This document shows, one piece after another, positions 1 through 10,227 of a stretch of 64,000 nt of DNA. Where the stretch lies: NCBI RefSeq assembly GCF_016801865.2, contig NC_068939.1, forward strand, positions 133,395,116 to 133,459,115. The letters run 5' to 3'. Both the position numbers and the translations under genes were made by a program. The notes under the pieces are model-generated. The model was not told the DNA's origin. It did not search any database and saw only the letters and a list, made by a program, of their open reading frames with translations. Every line of letters begins with the position of its first letter. The stretch's first letter is position 1. The DNA comes from Culex pipiens pallens (Eukaryota; Arthropoda; Insecta; Diptera; Culicidae).

Positions 1-250
1 CGCACTGATTAAAGAGATCTCTTGCTAGCGGGATAAGTTACAGCTTAAGAAACGTCGTGCGAAATTTGCTGGTTCGGATCATATGGGATCGTAAAGAGAG
101 TTTCCGTGCAACTTCTGTGATTTAATTAGTTCAATTAATTCTAGATTGCGGATGAATGTTGCGTAATTAAGGAGTGACACGAGCTACTCGTTACCGGGTG
201 TTCAAATAGGATTGACCAGGGTTATCTACCCATTATTTGCAGCTGACATG
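1..250. repeat. Left part of a duplicated locus (copy A, 5' segment)
   Basis: Bases 1-250 match 33381-33630 with about two mismatches. The match then resumes at 3637 (to 33631), so copy A carries a 3384-bp insertion that copy B lacks. The duplication starts exactly at the window edge and probably continues to the left. It contains no recognisable gene. It is either an uncollapsed second haplotype placed by the assembler or a true segmental duplication. The nearby assembly gap favours the first reading. Confidence 0.9.
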
Positions 251-482
251 TGAGCAATTCTCTACGAAATCGGCCGATTTCGACCATTTTTATTTTTTGT
301 ATTTTTTGATTTGACTCAAACTTTGTGGGGGCCTTCCCTATGATCAAATAAGCTATTTTGCGTCATTGGTTCACCCTTACAATTTTGGCTGCTGTCCATA
401 CAAAAATGGTATGTAAATATTCAAATACCTGTAACTTTAAAGTGAATTTTATGATCAATTTGGTGTCTTCGGCAAAGTTGTA

Positions 483-1193
483 CACGCAGAAAAATGTTTT
501 GTAGAATTAGCCTGTACGAGGTTTGAATCAACAAAATTTTTGTTGAATATACACCCAACTGGCAGTCGCATGATTGTGATGCATGGCGGCATGAAAGTAT
601 ATCAGAATCTGCATGAAATCTGTCCTCATGCATTTTTTGCGATATAGGAGTATGACATTTTTGCCCGTTACCGACAATTATCGACATTACCGACGGCTTT
701 TTGATTGTATTTCACAAAAAAAAACACTTAGCAGAACGAGGATTGAACCACCAACTTCTTGGTTATTGCTCCGACACGCTACCACCGCGCTATGGACGCT
801 TGATGAAAAGTGAGTGAAAGAGCACCAAGATATGCTTCTCTTTGGAGTGTTGCTCGGGGACGGGCCAGCATTATATGTGTTGGTGAGAACTGCAGATCGC
901 TGAAATTTTTACACGCGGGCAAAAATGATCTACGGGCTTGCTGCAAAAAATGTTATAAAATATGACATTTTCTGCAGCAAATCCAATGTTGCAGATTTTG
1001 AGATATATTTTTCCTTTGGGTGTAATCAACGCCGATTTTGCGTTGTAACAAACCTTGATTTTCTTAATTCCACAAAAGTCTTTTGTTTTTTCGAAAAAGC
1101 TGCTTTGACGTTTAGCTTTGATTCAACAAAAATAATGATGTTCAAATCAACAAAACGTTTCCTTGATTCAAATATGCTTTATTTTTCTGCGTG
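483..1193. mobile_element. 711-bp TIR element with TA target duplication, nested in the left arm
   Basis: Ends are CACGCAGAAAAAT and its perfect complement ATTTTTCTGCGTG, flanked by TA (481-482 and 1194-1195). The uninterrupted partner arm near 3390-3410 shows the pre-insertion sequence with a single TA, which fixes the borders. A 13-bp TIR with a TA duplication fits Tc1/mariner-type MITEs, but there is no transposase to confirm it. It contains a further nested element at 552-1022. Confidence 0.8.
552..1022 (-). mobile_element. 471-bp CACCCAA-ended element with an internal tRNA-like segment (copy 1)
   Basis: Ends CACCCAA and TTGGGTG are flanked by TA (550-551, 1023-1024). The same sequence occurs in reverse orientation at 58847-59306. 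The middle holds a tRNA-like stretch on the minus strand (about 725-805) with a B-box-like GGTTCAATCC and an A-box-like TGGTAGCG. It is therefore a TIR element carrying what looks like an RNA polymerase III promoter. Short frames inside it translate alike in both copies only because the DNA is repeated. Confidence 0.7.
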
Positions 1194-1323
1194 TAGGTAT
1201 TGTTGAGGACTTTTGAGAAAAAAATGGGTACACGGAAAAAAAATTTGCAGATTTTTTAATCAACTTTTTTTACACGAAAACTCAATTTCCCAAAATACAT
1301 ATTTTTTGATTTTCGAGATTTTT

Positions 1324-2827
1324 GCCTTCCTCACCTTACTGAGGAAAGGCTATAAAATCACTCGAAAAATGAACTTCTTAATTCGACCTCGTAGACCCAC
1401 CTTCACGTATACCTATCGACTCAGAATCATGTTCTGAGCAAATGTCTGTGTGGATGTGTGTAGGTGGGTGGACAAAAAAATTGTCACTCGATTATCTCCG
1501 GACTGGATGAACGGATTTTGACCGTATTAGTCTCATTCGATCCGTCTTGGGGTCCCATAGGTCTCTATTTAAAATCAGCAAGTTTAGTTAAGTACTTCAA
1601 AAGTTATGCTAAAAAAACGATTTTGGCGTATGTCCGGAAGATTGTAAAAAGGGTGGTTTTTGCAAGAAACCCTATCATGTTATACATTTTCAGAAAGGTA
1701 TTAAAAAGACCTTTCCAATGAGCCCAAAACATTGAAGATCTGACAACCCTATCAAAAGTTATTAGCACTTAAGTGTTATTTATACACTTTTTGGAGGCCG
1801 GATCTCAGATATTTCAGTAAAAATGATGTCCGGGTCCATCATGCGACCCATCGTTAGTTAGATAATCGAAAGACCTTTCAAATGAGCCTAAAACATCAAG
1901 GATCTGACAACCCTATCAAAAGTTATTAGCACTTAAGTGTTATTTATACACTTTTTGGAGGCCGGATCTCAGATATTTCAGTAAAAATGATGTCCGGGTC
2001 CATCATGCGACCCATCGTTAGTTAGATAATCAAAAGACCTTTCAAATGAGCCTAAAACATCAAGGATTTGACAACCCTATCAAAAGTTATTAGCACTTAA
2101 GTGTTATTTATACACTTTTTGGAGGCCGGATCTCAGATATTTCAGTAAAAATGATGTCCGGGTCCATCATGCGACCCATCGTTAGTTAGATAATCAAAAG
2201 ACCTTTCAAATGAGCCTAAAACATCAAGGATCTGACAACCCTATCAAAAGTTATTAGCACTTAAGTGTTATTTATACACTTTTTGGAGGCCGGATCTCAG
2301 ATATTTCAGTAAAAATGATGTCCGGGTCCATCATGCGACCCATCGTTAGTTAGATAATCGAAAGACCTTTCAAATGAGCCTAAAACATCAAGGATCTGAC
2401 AACCCTATCAAAAGTTATTAGCACTTAAGTGTTATTTATACACTTTTTGGAGGCCGGATCTCAGATATTTCAGTAAAAATGATGTCCGGGTCCATCATGC
2501 GACCCAGCGTTAGTTAGATAATTGAAAGAACCTATCAAAAGTTATTGGCATTTAAGTGTTATTTATATACTTTCTGGAGGCCGGATCTGAGATATTGTGA
2601 TAACAATATTGTCTGAATCTTCCATGTGAACTTTCGTTGGATAGGTTTTTTTTATCAGACCTTGCCGATGAGCCAGAAAAATTGAAGGTCTGCGAACCCT
2701 ATCAAAAGAAATCAGTAATAAAATTGATTTGTTAAACATGTTAAGGGAATGTTGCTATTTTTACTGAATGTATTGACTTTATGAATGTGAGGAAGGCACC
2801 AACCACCTAAAGGTGGATTAAGTAACG
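1324..2827. mobile_element. 1504-bp TGAGGAAGGC-ended element carrying a 164-bp satellite-like array
   Basis: It starts GCCTTCCTCACC and closes with GTGAGGAAGGC near 2787-2797, followed by a ~30-bp tail containing CCACCTAAAGGTGG. The partner arm around 3262-3280 reads through without it, so the borders are inferred by comparison; the target lies in a T run (TTTTT at 1319-1323 and 2828-2832). The body is an array of 164-bp units. A similar terminus closes another element at 14415-14436 and a similar tail occurs near 61200. No coding potential is seen. Confidence 0.7.
1707..2520. repeat. 164-bp tandem array, about five units
   Basis: The landmark AGACCTTTC recurs at 1707, 1871, 2035, 2199 and 2363, exactly 164 bp apart. 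Units from 1868 on are nearly identical, while the first unit and the flanking remnants (1464-1706 and 2520-2760) are diverged. The array therefore expanded recently inside the element. Each unit contains AGTTATTAGCACTTAAGTG and GATGTCCGGGTCCATCATG. There are no direct-repeat/spacer features, so it is not a CRISPR. Confidence 0.95.
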
Positions 2828-3636
2828 TTTTTGATATGTTTTAGGGGACAAAAATCCGCAACTTTTGAGCCATAGAGAAACATGGTCAAAAAATCTGCCA
2901 CCGAGTTATGAATTTTTGAAAAAATTGTGATTTTTTGAAAAAATCAATGTTTTATACAAAAAAAATTGACATTATTTTTTAATGCAAAATTGAAATTGCA
3001 ATCGAAAAGTACTGAACAGATTTTTTGATAAAGGGCTCCGTTTTCAAGATATAGCCACCGAAAGTTTCATTTTAGTGAAATATTTGCAGTTTTTCGATTT
3101 TTTAAAATAGTAACCATGAGTGAAATAATGTAAATTTTTTTTTGTATAAAACTTCGATTTTTTCCAAAAATCACTATTTTTTCAAAAAATCATAACTCGG
3201 CGGTAGATTTTTTGACAATGTTTCTCTATGGCTCAAAAGTTGCGGATTTTTGTCCCCTAAAACATATCAAAAAATCTCGAAAATCTGAAAATACATATTT
3301 TGGGAAATTAAGTTTTAGTGAAAAAAAAGTTGGTTAAAAAATCTGCAATGTTTTTTCCGTGTACCTATTTTTTTTCCTCAAAAGTCCTCAACAATACCTA
3401 CAACTTTGCCGAAGACACCAAATTGATCAGAAAATTCACTCAAGAGTTACAGCTGTTTGAATATTTACATACCATTTTTGTATGGACAGCAGCCAAAATT
3501 GTATGGAGACTTTTAAGGGTGAACCAATGACATAAAATAGCATATTTGGTCATAGGGAAGGCCCCCACAAAGTTTGAGTCAATTAAAAAAATACAAATAA
3601 AATCCATTTCCGGTTTTGGTAGAGAATTGCTCATGT

Positions 3637-3927
3637 TGAAAGTTATTCATTCACTCAACTGTAAATTTATTTGCTAAGTTTCATTTTAAGGGAAATTTAA
3701 TGTTCTTTTCGAATCTACATTAACCCAGAAGGGTAATTATTTCATTTAGAACATTTTTTTTTCATTTTAAAATTTCGTGTTTTTTCTAACTTTGCAGGGT
3801 TATTTTTTAGAGTGTAACAATGTTCTACAAAGTTTGTAGAATAGACAATTACAAAAATTTTGATATATAAACAAAAGGGATTTGCTTATTAACATCTCGA
3901 GTTATCGCGATTTTACGAAAAAAACGT
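3637..3927. repeat. Copy A, 3' segment; foldback-arm family sequence ending at the gap
   Basis: This matches 33631-33920 at about 96% and is also related to the arms of the foldback element at 45885-46130. It stops at the assembly gap in the run ACGAAAAAAA, which in the intact foldback copies lies at the inner end of the hairpin arm. The gap may therefore mark a second palindromic arm that could not be assembled. Confidence 0.8.
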
Positions 3928-4027
3928 NNNNNNNNNNNNNNNNNNNNNNNNNNNNNNNNNNNNNNNNNNNNNNNNNNNNNNNNNNNNNNNNNNNNNNNNN
4001 NNNNNNNNNNNNNNNNNNNNNNNNNNN
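3928..4027. other. Assembly gap (100 Ns)
   Basis: Exactly 100 N characters, the conventional scaffold gap of unknown size. Sequence on its two sides is not related to the sequence on either side of the corresponding point in copy B (33921), so the join may not be a simple continuation. Confidence 1.
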
Positions 4028-4129
4028 ACACGTGGAAAAAAATGTAAATAGTGCACGCGAGCTGTCAAAATCCTAACCTAAAAAAATGGAATCGGCGTAA
4101 AAAGATGTTTTCATGTTTTGACTCCCTCT

Positions 4130-4223
4130 GCAAACGTCAAATCATACAAAATTGCTGCCGGATCTTTTCCGGAATAGATCCGGAAAAAGATCCGGCAGCA
4201 ATGTGTACTGATTTGACGTTTGC
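4130..4223. repeat. 94-bp near-perfect hairpin
   Basis: The arms 4130-4172 and 4178-4223 are complementary: GCAAACGTCAAATCA opens the left arm and TGATTTGACGTTTGC closes the right, with GCTGCCGGATC / GATCCGGCAGC next to the loop. It looks like a small hairpin MITE. It also provides strong secondary structure just downstream of the assembly gap. Confidence 0.85.
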
Positions 4224-7200
4224 TGCGGGTACCGAAAAGTTTGGTTATGTAACTACTTGCAAAATACAATTGCGCCAAGCGACCATCACATAACCGGCCT
4301 ACAAACTAACTTGTAGAGATGCTCGGTCCGGTTTTATCATCACATAAAAACAGCTGGACCATAGATTACGCCTCAAGACGCGTCACGAGAGATTCCCCCC
4401 GCGTCCAAACAAAACAGCTCCGCTACCAGTGTTGCCAGACTTGGTTGTGGTCATCACGCGTTGATGATCGCCCCGAAAAGAAAAGCAAAACCTCAAATTG
4501 CTACCGTATTAAAATAAATCAGTCAGATCGGTAATTAAAAAAACCCGAGGGTTCTAATTAGTTTCGTTCGCTGCGCGGAGATCGGACGCAGGCACTTCCA
4601 AATGATGTTGGTGATGACTACGACGGGTGGTGGAGCTTGGGGGATTGTCTCTACCCTGCAGAGACTCCACCCGAACGCGGGAGATAAATCTTCCGACGAG
4701 TCGTCTCTGCGGCCTGACTTCGGCCTGACTCACTCAACCTGGCCGTCGCATCGTCCAAGTTCATATTTTTATGCGCGCGCGGATATTGAAATCTTCAACG
4801 CGCTCGCGATCCCCGCCAGTCTTCGACACAGATTCGCCTGGGCTTTCGCCGTGGCTTTTAATTTATGCTGATAGTGTAATTTATGTTTTCGATATTTCTC
4901 TCCTCCTCGGCCACAACCTGGCCGTGAGGCCGCGAGGAGCTTCTCCGCGGGGAGATATCGCACAGGGAGCGAGAGCGGGCGGAGAGGCATCAACATAGCC
5001 TCCCCTCGCAAAAGTCAATGTTTTGATGATGATGTCGATTTAAAACGAAACCCCGGGAGGACGGCGCGCGTGGTAACGGGCCGGGCCGGAAATGGTCATC
5101 AACGCGGTCGCGCGGGCTAGGCCCCGCAAGAATTTAGAGCTTAAGGTTTTTGATGGACAGCGAAGTCGCGTGCGCGAGAGTCGGCCGGGGAGTTAGGAAT
5201 TAGTGTCATAATTATGTCGGGTGAAGACTAATTTAAAAATCTGTCCGTCACGGTGGGTCTTGATTTTTTGGGATTTTTCGGAGGAGGTCGGCGGCGAAAA
5301 GGGGCGTTTGTTGTGAAGTTTCGCAGGGTTTTGGAGATTTTCGGGCAGAGATCTGGAAGAACTCAAGAAGCGGGATTCACGGATCCAGTGTGATTTCTTG
5401 GGTATCCAAATGCCTAGTGTATTGCGGTAGATTCCAATAAAGTTCTTGTTGCAGACCGATAAGTCTTTAACACAGCTATTGATTGTCCAGATCATAAGAG
5501 AGCAAATTGAAAAGCTCATAGCAACTCCAAATTTTTCAGTGCTATTCAGTGAAGTCTTGTGCTACTCTACCCTAGATCATCTTCTTGATCTGAGCTATAC
5601 TGAGATTTGGAGTGTTCAGGATGTAACAGGATCATTTCTATTGTCCAGCGTGGTTCCGTGAAGTCCTGTGAAGCTCTACCGTATCATGCTTTGCGTAGAA
5701 ACGTCATATACGACTCGGTTGATCATCCAGATCTTCAGGATATGAGCTGTACTGAGATTTGAAGCGTTCAGCCGGTTTAGGGTTAACTTTGCAATATCCA
5801 GCGTGGTTCCATATAGGTCTGTGAAGCTCTACCGACATCTATTAACTGACAAAAAGGGCGTTTGGGTTCTGGTTGATCCTCCGGATCTTCAAGATCTGAG
5901 ATTCAGTTGGACTAGAAGCGTTCAGTTGGCTACAGGATCACTCGAAAATATGCAGTGTGACTCCATTGAGTTCGGTGAAGATCTACCGACCTCATATGTG
6001 AGATACTGACGTCGTTATGGTCGTGGTTGACCCTCCAGATCATCATAAACTAAACATTATTGCAATTTGTAGAGTTGTAAATGTTGTAGACCTCTTGAAT
6101 CGTATTCAGTATGACACACTGAAGGTAGCCGAAGCTCTACCAACTTGTACCTTAGACACAAACTTCGTCAACGATTCGGTTGATCGCGCAGATCTCCTGG
6201 TTAGACCCTGAAACAACCGATGATTTCATCCGCTCCAATCCAGAACTGCCCCGGAATGTCCGCGGATTGTGACATTTTTTAGCTTCTTCCCCCCCTAGAA
6301 GTCCCGAAAAGAACCAGCTCGTCGATCGCCAAGGTGTGGTGGTTCCACCGCTGCGAGATGAGTTATGGTTATGAAACGAACTCTCTATTAATAGATATCC
6401 CAACGCCGAGCAGCGGCAGCGACTTCTCCACGCGCCCCAAGTGTGACAGAGAATTATGTGCCAACCGGGCCGGGATGGGGGACCCCGACGGGAACTTCGG
6501 AACTGGAGTGTGTCTAGAGAATTAATTCATAAATTATGCTGATGAACGAGGTAAGATTCGGACGGCGTAAGTGTGTATTTGGAGCATGGTGGGGAGGAGG
6601 GGGGGCTTGGAGGAGGTCGGGAAGGTATGCCGCGGATCATTCCGCGCGTTGTTGTGGAAGAGGTGCGACAGCAGCCAACTGTCTTCTTGACTGTTTTTAT
6701 CTCTGGGGCGAGCTGAGCTCCGAGTTCTTTTGTAGCTCTTAAGAGGTTCTTCTTCGCCCGGGCCGCGTTGTCTTGATCGCCGGGGTGGTGTATTTTTAAT
6801 ATTTTGTTCCCTTTTTCTTGTTCTGCTGTCAGGGCTGCGGGTTGGGGAGGAGAGTGGCGAGAGTCGGACGCAGCCGTTGATGGCTCTTTGTAGGGTGTGG
6901 AACACGGAGGAGCACAAACAGGTTTTCCCCGAGGGCTCGTCGTCGTCGCCGCCGCTGGAGGTCGGAGGCAGGAAGACAGAATCACTTATTGTGTGTGACT
7001 TTGTGTGTGTGTTGATCTCTATGAGGAAGATCATCACGAACTGTCGGGCGCAGAACGCACCTCTTCCGCCGCAGTCTCGACGTGATCCTCGTGAGATGCA
7101 TCTGACTGCTGACAACCGAGCTATCCAAGGTTCCGCAAGGGGGTTCCACTTTAAATGCGCGTTGTAGTTGAAGAAATAGACTGGTGAACGCAACAAGACG

Positions 7201-9603
7201 ATTTGGCAACACGGCGAAAATTGTATACAATCGGTGCTAACGCTAATACTAACGCTTGCCATTTCTACAGTCCTTAGGTCATTGTTTTTGCAGCTTCAAA
7301 CTCACATTTCTTAACTGTCATTAAATGTTGATAAAAAGACACTTTTTGACGTTTATATGAGATTTTTGACGTTTGCAAACGCAACAGAAAACGCTTCAAA
7401 AAATAAACAAATTGTAAACAAAGCAAAATGTGTAGACGACAGGTTGCCAAACAGACTGTTTTCGAAGTCGCCAGGCTATCTCCACAGTGATTCCAGTTGT
7501 CACCCCTTCTATTCGATCGTTGTGACCTGCCGATCAGGACTCCGACTACTGCTGGCGCGCACACTGATCGATGGCCGATGAGTCAGGTTTTGACAGTGTG
7601 TCACACTGACAGCGCGCGCCTGACCCTCGGGGCCACACCTGAGAGCAACTGTGAGGACATCATCGGGCGATGAGTTCACGGGTTTCGAAGGGGCACGGCC
7701 TGGAAGGATTTGCTTTTTGCGCGCCCGGCTTGACGGCGCCAGCGAACGCTGTGCTAACGTTTGCCACATAAAAGATAAAAATAAATATAAATTATTATGC
7801 TCCTCGGCCAGAATCTCTGCCCGGAGATGGAAAGGGCTTTGGACGAGTTGTCCTTTGGCGCGTTGATGGCCTCGTTCCCTGCGGCTGGCGCGGTCTTCGC
7901 CGTAATAAAGTCATAAATATGACACGAGTAATTTAGAACCAACTTAAGTGGTCCCGTTATTGGCAAGGGGGGGTTTTGTGCACTTAATTTCAGCACTTTT
8001 GGCGAGATTTGTATTTAATTATCGTGCGGGTGCAGCAACAAGTGCATCGGTTGTCGTCAGTTTGAAGTTTCTAGCAGAAATAGTTTAAACAATCTGGCAA
8101 CGCTGAACTGTCAAAAAACAGATGCGATAAACGCATTCAAGGACAATAATGCTCAAGGTAACCACCTGTCAAACGCAGTGTTATCACTGCTGTAACGAGG
8201 GGTTATTCATCAAGGACCAAAACATCAATTCCCACCCTGATTTGTCTCTACGTGACATTTTGCCAAATCGCTTCGCGTCCATCACCGGGGCAACAATCTT
8301 GCCTTCAACCCCAAGAGTCCACCCCCGAGAACCGTGATGCATAACGCGAGTTCAAAAACCGCATCATTTTCGCGCAACTACACAATTTTCCCGTTCCACT
8401 TCGAAATTCGCAACACTTGGCATTCGCTCAAACATTGTGACAGCAGTGCTGCCAGCCCTAGCGTGCCGAATCAGCTGCGGACGACTCTCAGTTTCGCCTA
8501 GGATTTGATGGCCATTAAAGCGAGTTGCCGCTGCCGCTTTGCGGCTGCCCTGGAATCTCGCACTTTTCCAGTTAATTTGAAGAGGGCGAGGGCGGACGGG
8601 AAATTTATTCCACCATCTTGCGCCGCTGCAATGTTTTCGCTCATTTAATAATATAATGGCCGTGTTCGGTGGTAGCGGCGGCGGCGGCAAGTCAACTTAT
8701 TTGGCAAATTTATTGGCACGCAAGCTTCTGGTACAAGATTCTAGCGGTTTGCGCTAGCAAGTAGGCTAGTTCCATAGATTAAAGTGGAGATGAGTTGAGT
8801 TGTGGACTTTGAGCTACCCCTCGGGGTCGCTTCTTTGACTTTTGAAGTTTGATCAATGTTTACAAACATATTTCTGTCTTTTTGGTCAAGATAAGGTTTT
8901 GACAGAACGATGCGCCGAGGGGACATTCATCGTAAATTTTTCGTTCTTTTACAAGCGTTTCGTAAATTTTCCGGAGCTTCATGAAAACTAATCTATGTTC
9001 TTGTCCTACTTATGCAACAATGTCGCTGAATCGTCGGCGCCAGCTGCATTTTCAAGGGACAACTTCCCCGTCGTAAGCCGTCCCAAAACTTCATCACCCC
9101 CCCACGCCCGCACCAAACGCTGATTTATTTCCACCATTGCTATGACCCGCGGCCGTTTGGGCGACCTGCGCGCGTGGCTTCTGCAGCAGTAGTTATTATT
9201 TATAGGCTTTTAAAGCGCGGCGTTATCTCGGGAATGCTCCCGCGAGTGCGAGCCCGCTCACGCTCCCCAAGATGATCAGTCACGACCGGCGCGCGAGGAA
9301 GCGTGATTGTCGGATTAGCGCCTCTATCGGCGGGTAGTCTTTGGGGTAGGCAGGCACGCACTCGGTAGCTAATGTTTTGATAAGTTCTGGACCTTCCGGA
9401 AGGTTGCGGATGGGCTTAGGGGTCTCAATGGTAAAGTAGCTGTCAAAATGGGCAAGGTCATTAGGTGTAGAAGGTGGGGTGATTCATAATAACGGTGTTC
9501 GATTGATTTTTTGACAGTTCTGAGGCCGAGCTGTCAAAACGGCCAAGGTCATTAAGTTCGAGCGATTGGTTGATAGGTGGCACGGTCATGGTTCGGGTCT
9601 TAC
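4224..9603 (-). other. GC-richer unique DNA downstream of exon 2 (intron)
   Basis: This lies 3' of the exon 2 donor on the minus strand and so is presumably intron 2 of the transcription-factor gene. Apart from a degenerate ~154-bp tandem array (5410-6200) and short simple tracts, it is unique, CpG-containing sequence without persuasive splice-bounded coding exons. Long frames on either strand (for example 6527-7262) lack recognisable domains and overlap one another in different frames. Enhancer content is plausible given its sparse repeats. Confidence 0.5.
5410..6200. repeat. Degenerate ~154-bp tandem repeat, 4-5 units
   Basis: The landmark GTTGATCNTCCNGATCTTC recurs at about 5564, 5718, 5872, 6026 and 6179, at 153-154 bp spacing. 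Each unit also carries a diverged GCGTTCAG, a segment resembling TCCAGCGTGGTTCC, and GAAG(C/A)TCTACCGA. Identity is modest, so the array is old. It lies in otherwise unique intronic sequence with no transposon ends, unlike the other arrays in the window. Confidence 0.75.
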
Positions 9604-10227
9604 CTGTGATCGGTGGCGGTTCGACGACGGTGGACGGCCCGAAGAAGGACGGGATGTCACCGGAGGTCGTGACGGGGGTGTTGAGATCGCCGGGCTGGGC
9701 GTCACCCTGGGACTGGGAGTTGGGATCCTCGGACGACTGGTGCAGGTTCGAGTCGGACGAGTGGTGCCCGGTGGCCGTAGCCGTCGGGAGACTCAGGTGG
9801 GGATGGTGGGAGTTGCTGAGGGTGGACACGGAGGTGGAGGACGCCGACGTCGAGGTCGTCTGGGTCGTCGAGGAGGATGACGCGGTGCTGATACTGTTGG
9901 CGCTAGACGTCTGAGCCGTCTGCTGATGATGGTGCTGGTGCTGGTGCTGATGCTGGTGATGCTGGGTCGCAGTATGAGTCTGGTGATGGTACGGATGGTA
10001 CAGATGGTGATGGTTGTTGTTGGGCGTCGCCGAGTTGTTGTTGTTGAGGCCCAGCGAGGTCGTGGTGGCCGCGGTCTTGAACAGGCCGCAGGTATCGAAA
10101 CTGAGCACGTTAAAGTGTGCCGCAGCCGCCGATTCCGTCAGCAGGAATGTGTGATGCGGTGGTGCAACCAAGGTTTCTAGCCCTTCCATGATCATGGCAG
10201 CTGCTGGTGGTCCAGGGGCAACGCCAC
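9604..10227 (-). CDS. Exon 2 of a putative developmental transcription factor (N-terminal coding part)
   Basis: This is an internal exon on the minus strand. The acceptor at 10228-10229 follows a pyrimidine tract (TTTCTTTCCTCCAACAG); the donor reads ATCACAG|GTAAGACC at 9604/9603. The likely start is ATG at 10195 (MIMEG) or the in-frame ATG at 10189, which has the better context (ATCATGG). It yields 197 complete residues and ends in phase 1. Residues 1-45 look ordered and hydrophobic (GLETLVAPPHHTFLL; FDTCGLFK). Then follow Asn/His runs (51-70), His/Gln repeats (79-92), a Ser/Thr-rich stretch (96-130) and a Pro-containing end (PSFFGPSTVVEPPPITG). Such homopolymer-rich N-termini are typical of insect transcription factors. 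No DNA-binding domain is in this exon. I cannot name the gene; an Egr/stripe-type zinc-finger factor is only a vague recollection. Frames on the opposite strand are shadows. Confidence 0.8.
10189..10198 (-). promoter_or_regulatory. Translation start context of exon 2
   Basis: Two in-frame ATGs lie six bases apart (10195 and 10189). The second has A at -3 and G at +4, a strong eukaryotic context; the first has G at -3. The frame upstream of them is open through the exon junction, but exon 1 offers no in-frame ATG after its TAA, so initiation here is preferred. Confidence 0.6.

Larger units (their letters stand above)
251..3634. mobile_element. 3384-bp TIR element with long inverted arms, host of nested insertions
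   Basis: The element begins TGAGCAATTCTCTAC and ends with its exact complement GTAGAGAATTGCTCA. The long inverted arms include 251-480 against about 3409-3634, and 1196-1323 continuing the arm complementary to about 3275-3408. The empty site at 33621-33640 reads GACATGTTGAAAG; here TG is present on both sides (249-250 and 3635-3636), so the target duplication is 2 bp. Without its two nested insertions the element would be about 1.17 kb. No transposase frame is visible, so it is a non-autonomous foldback-type DNA transposon of unassigned superfamily. Confidence 0.85.

Noticed and set aside
1707..2520. CRISPR-like regular repeats
   Set aside because: Whole 164-bp units are repeated without unique spacers, in a eukaryotic transposon.
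6527..7262. 152- and 242-codon minus frames
   Set aside because: They overlap in different frames; the Arg/Ser/Pro-rich translation has no recognisable domain and no clear splice borders support coding.
9566..10180. Long plus-strand frames opposite exon 2
   Set aside because: They are antisense shadows of the His/Gln/Ser-rich coding exon; the minus frame has matched splice sites and a sensible composition.
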